Source of the DNA: Silene noctiflora
Lineage: Eukaryota > Streptophyta > Magnoliopsida > Caryophyllales > Caryophyllaceae
Assembly: GCA_009801015.1 (NCBI GenBank)
Contig: VHZZ01000810.1
Coordinates: 89,282 to 112,639 of the forward strand
DNA: 23,358 nucleotides
Direction of reading: 5' to 3'
Shown: piece by piece, positions 1 to 10,700 of the stretch
How positions within the stretch are numbered: position 1 is the first letter of the stretch
Layout: every line of letters begins with the position of its first letter
Position numbers and translations under genes: made by a program
The notes under the pieces: generated by a model
Seen by the model: only the letters and a program-made list of their open reading frames with translations
The model's database searches: none
What the model was told of the DNA's origin: nothing

Positions 1-39
1 CAACTGATAAAATACTAAGTATACCCTGTGAACCTATAA

Positions 40-198
40 GAGATTTATACACGTTATCACACTAACTGTGGAGGACACTGGCTCCAACACATCCTCATAA
101 AGAAAGTTAAATCAGACTGGAATGATGAACTTGTTCCCATCAAATTTGATGTGGATGAGGAAGATGAACTTCAAATTTCTTCAGATGATGAACAATAA
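40..198 (+). other. Short acidic open frame, possible 3' end of an upstream gene
   Basis: This frame is open from just after a TAA at 37-39 to a TAA at 196-198, 52 codons, with no ATG. Its last 25 residues are strongly acidic and end in SSDDEQ, and its first half has a CGGHW motif. The composition looks more like protein than random AT-rich DNA, so it could be the terminal exon of a gene beginning outside the window or a gene remnant. No family is recognised, and no obvious splice acceptor was identified. Confidence 0.22.
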
Positions 199-580
199 AA
201 ACCTTAGCTCTGAGAACCGTAGTTTTGGGAGTCCTATTTAATGTGGACGCAATAAATGAAGCATTTTTGGCGGCTTTAAGTTTGTCATTGAATTCAATGA
301 TGAGAATAATTTCGTGTATTTATGAAAGACACAAAAAGTTATGAAGTGTTTTGGGAAAAGTCAAAAGGAATGTGAAGAGACAATAATAATAATACAGCTA
401 TTGAAACCGCGAAACTGACGAAGACTGTTAAATTTCCAGAGGTGAGTATAAATACCATATTTTTATACGAGACGAAATCATTCTCATATATTTCCCTGTC
501 CACTATTTTAGAAGATGGTTTTGGCAGAGAAATCAATCTCAAATAAAAGGAAAATGTTTTATTTTTCTTTATTCTTTTTA
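199..580. other. Gene-poor spacer
   Basis: AT-rich sequence between the acidic open frame and the F-box-like fragment. Only short frames are present, and I see no conserved motif, repeat or RNA gene. Confidence 0.4.
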
Positions 581-781
581 TGATCTTTTGAATCTTTCAT
601 GGTCTTGCAAATTTTCTCCAAATTGAAGTGGAGGAATCTGATAGTGTGCATTGGAGTTTGCAAAACATGGCATGCTTGGATTAAAAGTAGAAATTTTTGG
701 CACAATAAGCCTAAATCAGCAAAGCGCTTAGCATGGAAAGATGATTCAGCTTCCAAAGTTTATGTATCAAACATCCTTTGA
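581..781 (+). pseudogene. F-box-like domain fragment
   Basis: The ATG at 599 opens a 60-residue frame. Its first 40 residues follow the F-box pattern: a hydrophobic start with IFSKL, then WRNLIVC, then GVCKTWHAWIKS and a final NF. In SCF ubiquitin ligases the F-box binds Skp1, and an F-box protein normally continues for 200 or more residues with substrate-binding repeats. Here the frame stops at 779-781 and nothing recognisable follows. The usual upstream LPxDL residues are also missing. I read it as a broken F-box gene piece, though it could be the 5' part of a gene with a distant second exon. No link to the GTPase gene downstream is implied. Confidence 0.45.
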
Positions 782-838
782 ACGCTTGGGGGTATTTGTT
801 AGCGCTAAACTTAGTTAGGGTACTAAATTTACATTTTA

Positions 839-1297
839 GAGAGTGTTTGGTTCAAACAAAAAAGGTATGAGGTATGGGTTTGGAATGAGCCAAACCCATA
901 CCAAGTGTTTGTTTGCAAAATATAAGGGTTTCATACCCATACCTCAAACCCATGAGGTATGGGTTTCTCATACCCAAGGAGAGGGGTGGGTATGAGATTG
1001 ATTCCCATGGGTATCAAATTAAAATGGTAAAACATGTGAAAACAAAAATTATGGCATGTTGTAAATCAATTATTTATATATTTATTTGATCAAAAAATTA
1101 TCTTTATGATTTTATAATATCAAAAATTATTATTTAAAATATTTTATTTTAAAGATTTTAACCTTAATTGAGTTTGAAACTCATACCCTTCAAAATTGAA
1201 ACAAACACAAGGTATGAGGAATCAAGTTCCAACCCCATACCACCCAAATATGATTCCTGATTCCAAATCCATACCCATGCACGAAACAAACGCTCCC
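839..1297. mobile_element. Tourist/PIF-Harbinger-like MITE, 459 bp
   Basis: The left end reads GAGAGTGTTTGGTTC and the reverse complement of the right end reads GGGAGCGTTTGTTTC, 12 of 15 matching. A TTA trinucleotide flanks both sides (836-838 and 1298-1300), the target-site duplication expected for PIF/Harbinger elements. The interior has no coding capacity, with an AT-rich centre (about 1030-1160). It has many copies of a GGTATGGGTTTGG-type subterminal motif in both orientations, including a perfect 13-bp hairpin at 871-902. It is non-autonomous and would need a transposase supplied elsewhere. It lies about 45 bp upstream of the putative TATA box of the GTPase gene. Confidence 0.7.
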
Positions 1298-1341
1298 TTA
1301 AGAGCGTGTAAGCCTAGTGCTTATAGAATAAGTATTTGAGC

Positions 1342-1350
1342 CTATATAAA
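1342..1350 (+). promoter_or_regulatory. Candidate TATA box for the GBPL3-like gene
   Basis: CTATATAAA is a canonical plant TATA box on the correct strand, 382 bp upstream of the start codon. A pyrimidine-rich stretch at about 1630-1656 could instead mark a later start site (a Y patch). If transcription started near 1375, the leader would contain several upstream ATGs, the first at 1381 opening a 13-codon frame. The true start site cannot be set from sequence alone. Confidence 0.35.
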
Positions 1351-1656
1351 GTAATCCATCCAAAAGAAGAACAAGAGTCCATGAAAGGAACGTTGGACCA
1401 TGGGAAGTCTACTAAGAAATGAGGATTTGAAAATCGTCTATCCATATACGGTATTCAAACCACGTATACGGTTTTGTTCAACCCAATGACTCTACCGATC
1501 ATTTGAGCCCATTTCTAATTTTGTGAAGCATCATTCAGCCCAAGCCCTTCAACGCAGTTTCAACATTCCGTCTCCTTTAATCTCGAAACCAGAGAAATTG
1601 ATTTTCTGCAAGCATTTAAAAATCCGCACTTTTCCCCTTTCTCTACTCTCCTTTCC

Positions 1657-1676
1657 AAAAAAAAAAAAAAAAAAAA
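1657..1676. repeat. A20 homopolymer upstream of the start codon
   Basis: Twenty consecutive A residues, about 55 bp before the start codon of the GTPase gene and probably inside its 5' leader. Such runs vary in length between alleles. Confidence 0.85.
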
Positions 1677-1731
1677 GCTTGAAGTTGGATGCAGCCATAC
1701 TAATTAATTCGAAAAATAAAGAGTAAAGGAA

Positions 1732-4700
1732 ATGATGCGATTTTTCGGCGGCAACGGCACGCCTTCCCCGGAAACGCCGTCTCCATCGCGGGCATCGCCA
1801 TACACACCGACGGCGGCGGCTGCGACGGGTCCAGCGCGGCCGATACGGTTCGTGTATTGCGATGATAAAGGGAAGTTTAGAATCGAACCAGAAGCGCTGG
1901 CAACACTTCAGCTTGTTAAGGAGCCTATTGGTGTTGTCTCTGTTTGTGGTCGTGCTCGTCAGGGTAAAAGCTTCATTCTTAATCAGGTTTGTCAATTTAT
2001 TCTTTCTCATTTATGCTGTTTGATTTTTTTTTTTTTTTTTTTTAATATAGATTTAATGTTTTGGCGTGGTTTAGCTTTAGTGTTTTGTATTGGTTTGATT
2101 CTGCTAGAGTTAGGGTTAGGGTTTTGGATTTTGGATTTTGAGATCTTTATTAGTTGTACGGAATGTAGTTTGGAAGAAGTTGAACTTGATTGAGTTCTCT
2201 TGTGAGTCGGTTTCGTACTAGTATTGTTACCTATCAGACTGATTGTACCGGAATTTTGTGTGGTGTATGTGTGTTTTCAATGTTGTTCAACAATGCTCTT
2301 GTTTAGAGAACTTGTTTGAGTGTTGACAGTGGGATTTGCTTTTGTGTATGATTGCATTTTCCATGGTTCTTTTTCGGAAGAGAGCTTCAGTTTCTGTCAA
2401 ATTAAAAATCTTAAACTTCTTGGTGAAGGGGAGACTGGGAATAGGGGAAAATATTTCAAGGAATTGCTTTTAAAGATGCTTAAAGAAAATCTTGTTAAAC
2501 TACATCGATACATCAAAGTCCTCGTACGGATTATGACACACCTATTGTTGACACTCTTTAATGCCGGGATCCATACATCGGGTTTTGGTGGGTGATTCTT
2601 GCTGCTCTTGTGTGTTATATTGCCATTTTATGAATAATTGACTAATTTTATTTATGTAGTTGTGATAACATTTGCATAGAAAGTAGGTGAAAGGAATATG
2701 GTGGTTTGAATATTATAATGATGCGCTTTGATTATCACACAATTGGTTTATTGTGGTGGGATCATACGATGGAGGTTGGGTTATGGTTGTGGTGCCCTGA
2801 GTTGTTTTTTTCTTGTTGCAATTTAGAACTTTGAATGCTGAAAACATTTATCAGTCTATTACTCTCTTGGGAACAGGGAATTTGAAACTTTAGGTTGCTA
2901 TTAAGTTTCTGCTTCTTGGTTGCAAGGATGTTGCCCATGATATTGAACATTGACCTCACGCGTAATTTAATGGCCGTTACATAAAGGAATTCAGCTGAAA
3001 GCTTATGCGTTGATGTATTTAAGGTTTAGGAATTGGGATTGGTTTAGTTATGTGAGAGTTAGGCTTTTTTTATGCAGATTATGCAACATGATTAGCTATC
3101 TTATGGCCTTACATATTCTTAAGTTAAAGTTTCTTTCTTTGCTGCATGTCCATACGGTCTTTCCGCCCATTTTATAATTTTGAAATTTAAAGGAAAGTTG
3201 AATAACCTTAGTTTCCTTAGAGCTTAAATGTTGTTCCTGAGTGAACTTATGGTGCCAATACTGAATTGGAGGCGTCACTACAAAAATGTTTACTAGCTTG
3301 ATGAGGCAGACCGCAGACGGAATTCAAATGCCTTGATTAATTGCTTTTAGTTTTAATGATTTGCCTTTCCACTAGAGATTCTATGCCTTCATTGTCAAGA
3401 TATAGTTTGTTGGTTGTGGTTAGGTGTGCAAAAGATTTATTTTCTTCATTGAGCTTTTACAAGGTTAGCTTAGTTAGTTAGCCTCACAAAAGGAGGTTTC
3501 AGTTGTTATAGACTGATGGAATTTTGATATTCTACCTTTTCCTTTGTCTTATACAAGAATGTTGTCTTAACAAAATTATTTGGATTTTCTTTTTGTTATT
3601 ATACTGGTGCTGTTAAGTTAATAACGTAACTTAAAGGTTTCAAAATGGAATATTGGGGTTTTGGAATAAATGGAGAGGTTTCAAAGGGTTCTGCAATAGC
3701 TCCAGATCTCCAATGATCGATGAATTTGGATTCGGAGTGGTTTATTCAGCTGCCTAATTTTTTTCCGCCTCTATTGTCCGTGAGTGTTGCAAAAGGAGTT
3801 CTGAACTCTTCACGTTCTTGTGTAATTTGGACTTTGACCTGCTTTCGATGAGATATCTCATCACAGTGCAGATATTTTTTTGTTCATCCTCTTTCCTTTT
3901 GTAAATCATTACCGAGCTTTAATTCACAATTTCTATCTCTGTTTTTAGCTTCTGGGCAGGAGCAGCGGATTCCAAGTTGCACCAACTCATAGGCCGTGCA
4001 CTAAGGGGCTTTGGCTATGGAGTGTTCCCTTAAAGAGGACTGCTCTTGATGGAACAGATTATAATCTTATTCTCCTGGATAGCGAAGGAATTGATGCTTA
4101 CGACCAAACGGTTAGAATTGGTTGCTTCTCAATCTTGAGTTTGTGTATTTATTTTTGTGATGAATATTTGCAGATAAAGTTTTCTTTGTTGACAAGCACC
4201 TTAAAATATTTTGTTAAAGATGATACCTTCTTAGATTTTTCTGAAGTTTTTATTTCCTTATTGTCAATTTGTAAACTAAAATTAGCCTTGATTTTTGTTG
4301 AACCGCAGTGAGATATGCTGTTTTTAATCATCTATAGTGGACAACTAAGCCCTAGATAGTTATGAAATGAAGCACAGTTTTTGCCGCTTGTTTCCTAAAA
4401 ATGGTTCAGCTTTTCTGAAAGTCATGCCCACTTAAAAAAGAAAATCAAGAATAGTAGTACCTGGTTGATTGACCTATTTAAATAGTGGGCTTTATCTTGT
4501 ATTTTCTCATTGAATTATTTTCCCAATGATATCTTTGAACTTCAAATGTTGTCCTTTTACTCTTTTTGTAGGGAACATATAGTACACAAATTTTTTCTTT
4601 GGCGGTACTGTTGTCCAGTATGTTTATCTACAACCAGGTCAGAAGCTCTTTCATATTTTGACTGTTATGGTTTGATCTTTGTTAACTTTTTTATTTTATT

Positions 4701-7700
4701 TAAGCTGGCTATTGGCTCACTAGTCATTAGAATTCACGGTTGTAGTTTTGAATTTATGGTTGTATCAGCCAGGCTAACTTTTTTGTATTTGTTTCAGATG
4801 GGTGGAATTGATGAGGCTGCACTTGATCGTCTCTCCCTTGTGACTGAAATGACCAAACATATTCGAGTCAGAGCATCTGGGGGGAAGACTACAGCCTCTG
4901 AGCTGGCACAATTTTCACCGATTTTTGTGTGGCTTTTGAGGGTAATCTCTTTTCCTGCAATTTTGGAGTAAGTTTGTCTAGATTGTTCTGATAATCTCCT
5001 TTTTTGTTGGTCTCAGGATTTCTACTTGGACTTGACGGAAGATAATAGGAAAATAACACCTCGAGATTATTTGGAGCTTGCTTTGAGACCCGTTGAAGGA
5101 GGTCGAAATGATGTCTCTGCAAAAAATGAGGTACCATTGTGACAGTTCTGACAAATGTCACATTATAGTGCATTAGCTGAGAATATGTTCTTTGTAGAAA
5201 TTAGCTTGAAGCTGGGATTGCCTACCTTGTTGGCTTCTTGCTACACTTATTTAGTCTCTATTATGAAAAGATGGTTCATTGTTATTGCTGTGGAAAATGC
5301 ATTGTATATACTTTTTGTGGACAATGGTTGTTAAGAGACTGCTAATTTGAACCAGTTGGACTTACTTTGTTGCAACAACTGATGCATATGCGTTATTGTC
5401 ATTAGATCCGTGAATCTATTCGAGCACTTTTTCCAGACAGAGAATGCTTTACCCTCGTGCGGCCATTAAACAACGAAACTCAACTTCAGCGTCTTGATCA
5501 AATACCGGTTAGTATGTCATCTGTAAATTGCAGTTTGCTGTCTTTTTGAAATTGCGCCAACAAAATGCTATTGGTCCACAGTTGGATAAAATGAGGCCAG
5601 AGTTCAAATCTGGCTTGGATGCGCTGACAAGGTTTGTATTTGAGAGAACTAGGCCCAAACAAGTGGGAGCAACTGTAATGAATGGGCCTATGCTGGCTGG
5701 TCTCACACAGTCATTTCTAGACGCATTGAACCAGGGAGCAGTGCCTACAATCACTTCGTCTTGGCAGGTCAGTGGCTTGCAATAATCTTTTACAGTGGCA
5801 GTGAAGGGTACAGGAAATGAGGATATAGCAGGATGTAACAATGAGGACCTTGTTGGATGCTGAGTAGTTTTGGCCTTGTATTTGTCGGTCTACCAATATA
5901 TGCATATACATTTCAAATCTGGCAATTATTGTGCCTTTTGAAACAATCTTGAATTGTTAGAAAAGTAGTAATTCCTCCAAGTCTCTCATTTGTTCCCTTT
6001 TCTTTTGTACACAAGAATTAAGGAGATGAATATGGATCACACAAAACACACTACCCCACATGCAATTGAGTTTGGACACACAACCACATCCAAAAAAGGA
6101 ACGAGGGAACAAAAGGTGACTTGAATGGAAAATGAAAGAGGGAACAAATGAGAGACTTGGAGGGAGTATGTTTTTTTTTCTTTTGGCTGGGTTTTATGAG
6201 CTATTAAGTGGAGTTGCCCTATCTCTTCTTTTTTATTGTATGGCCAAATTTTCATCTTTATGCAAGTAACCCTTTCCCCCCCTGCAGAGTGTAGAAGAAG
6301 CTGAGTGCAGGAGAGCTTATGATTCAGCTACTGAGGAGTACATGTCATCATTTGACCGTTCAAAGCCTTCAGAGGAAGTAAGGATGATATCTCTTTCGTT
6401 CATCCTTGTAAGTATGTCATTAATTTGTGGGCTGAATTCTTTTATTGTCAGGCAGTACTTAGGGAAGCACATGAAGCATCAGTACAGAAGGCCTTAGGTA
6501 TCTTCAATGCTAGTGCTGTGGGAGCTGGTTCTGTAAGGCAAAAATATGAAAAGCTACTTCAGACCTTCTTTAGGAAGGCATTTGAGGTAAATCGTAATTA
6601 TGTTTAGCATGCTGTGAATGTTTGTATGAATATGTGCCTGCGTTGTCAATAACTCAATAGTCAAGACTATACCCGGTTGGGTTTAAATGGTGCCGTTAAA
6701 CTGTCCTTGAATATTCATGACATTCGGTGAGCAAGATGTGGTATTAATCAATTAGTATACAAGGTTCACTTGATTTGGTTGAATCATAAGAAGTCACATC
6801 TCCTTAATCCATCTTCAATGCTAGTGCTGTGGGAGCTGGTTCTGTAAGGCAAAAATATGAAAAGCTACTTCAGACCTTCTTTAGGAAGGCATTTGAGGTA
6901 AATCTTAATTATGTTTAGCATGCTGTGAATGTTTGTATGAATATGTGCCTGCGTTGTCAATAACTCGATAGTCAAGACTATACCCGGTTGGGTTTAAATG
7001 GTGCCGTTAAACTGTCCTTGAATATTCACGACATTCGGTGAGCAAGATGTGGTATTAATCAATTAGTATACAAGGTTGACTTGATTTGGTTGAATCATAA
7101 GAAGTCACATCTCCTTAATCCATCTTTATTGGGAATTCAGGATTACAAAAGAAATGCGTTTATGGAGGCAGATATGAAATGTACCAATGCTATTCAGAAC
7201 ATGGAAAGAAGATTGCGAGTGGCTTGTAATTCTACTGATGCTAAGTTGGAGAATGTTCTCAAGGTGGGTTTGTCCGGGTAACTCGTGCATTATCATGTTA
7301 TCTCCTTTTCTTCAAGATGAACCTTTGGTAGCTATTCATTTGCTTCTAATATGCATTATCTCCAGACTATAATGGATATGAGATTGAAACTCTATTGAGG
7401 ATATTCATATTCTTTGCCAAGGTTTTTCTACTACTGTTGGCCACTTTAAATTAGCCTCTTTATTACTGCAAGGAAAAGGTTGGGTACGTTCGATCCCTTC
7501 CTTTGCTTTGACATTTAAAGCTTCATTACAGGCATTGGGGTAATGATAATGATAACAATTGTCAGAAGTGTTATCTGAATGATTGGCACTGTTTAACTCA
7601 AATTGTAATCAAATGAGAGTACAACTATGAGAAACTTTGTAGTACGGAGGAGCTCCAGGCTTGTGAGTGTACTGAGGGAAAAAGCAGAGGAAAGGAAAAC

Positions 7701-10700
7701 ATTTATGGAGATGACAAATTCATGAAGCTTGTGAAGTACAGTTGAAGAACAAAGCTTGATAAAATTTATCGAACGGAAACCAATATAAATGCAGAATCAG
7801 TTTGTTTCTTAATTATAAATGGTCTTTGGTATGAAGAATCTGTGACTGCAGTATCCAATATGTTCATGAAATTGTAAATGCTGGATGTCGGTGTATCTTC
7901 TTCAATCCTCTTACTAAATTTACTGTATGATTTTATTGACTATTTGCCTCGAAACTACTATCAGTCAACTTAATATGGGTCGTTAACTGACGACACATTA
8001 AGCGATCATTGGCTCACGGTGGTCTAGTTTTTTTTTTATTTAAAAATGCTCTGATTCGCTGAGCTGTTCATATGCAGGTTCTTGATGACTTACGCTCTGA
8101 TTATGAAAAGTCCTCTTATGGTCCTGGTAAATGGCATAAATTGGCAGTTTTCCTACAGCAAAGGTTTGGCTTTATTCTTAGTGTATTGACTTGCTTTTCA
8201 TATCTTTATTACTACTAATTATATGAAGTTGGCTCTTGAAAATTGTTAAACATGCCAGTTTGGAAGGTCCGATTGCTGATCTTGTAAGGAAGCGAATAGA
8301 TCAAATCACATCTGAGAGGAGCTCATTGAGTTTAAAATGTCGCTCAATAGAAGATAAGATGAATTTGCTGAACAAACAGTTGGAAGCAAATGAGAAGTCC
8401 AAGGCTGATTATTTAAAGCGCTATGAAGATGCCCTAAATGAAAAAAAGAAAGTTGCTGATGATTATATGAATCACATAACTAGTTTACAGAGCAAATGCA
8501 GCTCATTGGAGGAGAGATGTTCAAGCTTAGCGAAAACCTTGGAGGCAGTGCGTCAAGAATCCTCTGATTGGAAAAAGAAATATGAGCATGTCTTGTCAAA
8601 GCAAAAAGATGGTGAAGAGCAAGCTAGTGCTGAAAGAGCTGCTCTCAAGTCCAGAACTAGTGCTGCAGAGGCAAGATTGGCTGCGGCTCGGGAACAAGTT
8701 CAATCTGCTCAAGAGGAAGCGGAAGAGTGGAAACGGAAATATGGCATCGCTGTTCAGGAAGCCAAAGCAGCTCTTGAGAAAGCGGCTACGGCACAAGAAC
8801 GTGGAACTAAGAATATGCAACTACGGGAAGATGCACTCAGAACTGAGTTTGCTAGCAGTCTAACAAAGAAGGTATTAACTCATTCCTGTATGTTTTTAAT
8901 GGCTTAATCTCCTGAAACCCTAAGAATACTCTAGCTTATTTCTGAAGGGTATTGTTGTTCACAATGTCTCACCAACTGTACCTTTATGTGTGAACTGAAC
9001 TTAATGCTTGATACATTGAAACTAAGCCATTTACATTTGTTACTATGGTTTCAGGAAGAGGAGATTAGGGATCAAGCTGCAAAACTTGAGCATGCGGAGC
9101 AGCGTATGTCTACTTTAAGTTTCCAGATGAAGGTATTATATTAAATTAATTTAATGCATTAGGAAAGACATCCATTTATTCTTTAGGTACTTGACTAATC
9201 GGTGGTGAACTTCTGTAAGTGAAGTGCTATTTATGGCCCATCTGTTTACTTATAACACGGGCCTAAGTCTTCTACTAACCTCTCTCCCTCATGATAGTCT
9301 AACCATTGTCCTAATGAACTCTGCATGCCCTGGGCATCCCTCACTGCCCTTCTCCGATCGCTCTACTCCCCCTCCTACTTCCAAACCTCACCCATCTTGT
9401 AGAACCGAACTGCTTGTCCCTGTTTTTTTATCAATCTTTGCCCTTCTCTCCTCTCATTTATCTAACCTCCTCCGGCCCCACTGCTGGCTATTGTGCTCCA
9501 TCTACCTTGCATCAGATTTGGGAGAAAAGTGTACATGTGAAAAAGACAATCCACTTTAATGGATTTATGGGTTAAACATCCACCGAGACAGATGGACATG
9601 TATTTAAAATGTTTATCGTCTCTAGAGAGGGTAGAAATGAAGTAAGTCAAATAATGTTAATTGCAGTGAACATTTATTGTACCCGACCTACCGAAAATTG
9701 CAATGCAGTGGTGAAACCTGGTTGTGGAACATAGAAGAAAGTGAGAAAATTTGTGGTGGGCAAAGAGTATGGCGTTCTCCGGGAAAAGTGGTGGGGAAGT
9801 GGATAGAAAAGTTGCTTGGCTAGAGAATGGTGATGACTCTGGAGGATGGCTAGGATAGGGAGGTAGGTGGACTAGTGGTTAGGTTATGCATGCAACACAC
9901 TCGTGGGGTGTTTGGTTAGAGAGAGACAGTAAAGGGAATGGAATTTTCCATTCCCTTGTTTGGTTGCTTCGTTTTCCCATTCCCTTTTACCCATTCTTCA
10001 TAATGTGTTTACCCCTTATCCCTCCAAATCTCTTTCCCCTACCCACATGGCCACATGGGTTTCCAAAACCCTTTCCTATTATCTCCACTCATTACCAAAT
10101 CAACCACCACCCCATCAGTACCATTAGTAGCTCCCGCCCTCCGGCCCTTCGCTAGCGACTCCCACCCCACCAACCAAACTCTAAAAGTTGACTCCCCCAT
10201 CCACAAAATCCGGTGTTTTCAAGGATGGGGGAGGAGATTTCTTGGGAGGGGGAGTGATTTTTTAGGGTTTCGGTGGTGGTCATGCTGGTAGCATTAGTGG
10301 CTTCCGCCCTCCGCCCCTTTGCCGTCGACTTCCACCCCACCACCCAAACCCTAAAATTTCACTCCCCACCCCACAAAATCTAGTGTTTTCAAGGGTGGGG
10401 GAGGGGATTCCGTGGGAGGAGGAGTAATTTTTTAGGGTTTTTGTGGTGGTTATGGTGGCGGGGGTGTGAATTTCAAAGGGAGGGAGTTGATGGGGAAGAA
10501 GGTAGTGTGGGATGGAGGCGCTGGTGACGGTGGGGATCTTGCCGGCAGTAACGACGATTTTAAGGGTGGGTAGTGATTTAGGGTTATGGTGGGGTGGTTG
10601 TTGGATTTGTGTTCTTTTAATCATTCCCTTACATAATCCAAACCAAACTAGTATATTAATCAAAGGGCAATCCATTCCTTTTCTCGTTTGTTCCTTTCTA

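Noticed and set aside
1549-2010. 153-codon minus-strand frame opposite exon 1
   Set aside because: Its Arg-rich run is the complement of the Pro/Ala/Ser codons of exon 1 and it crosses the A20 run. It is a shadow.
2107-2123. Telomere-like TTAGGGTTAGGG
   Set aside because: Only two units; short telobox-like sequences are common in plant first introns and do not indicate telomeric insertion.
2320-2595. 91-codon frame in intron 1 of the GBPL3-like gene
   Set aside because: No ATG at its start, no recognisable domain, and it lies between well-supported exons.
9224-9559. 111-codon frame in intron 13
   Set aside because: The Ser/Pro/Leu-rich product follows from a C-rich patch, and no family resemblance or splice context was found.
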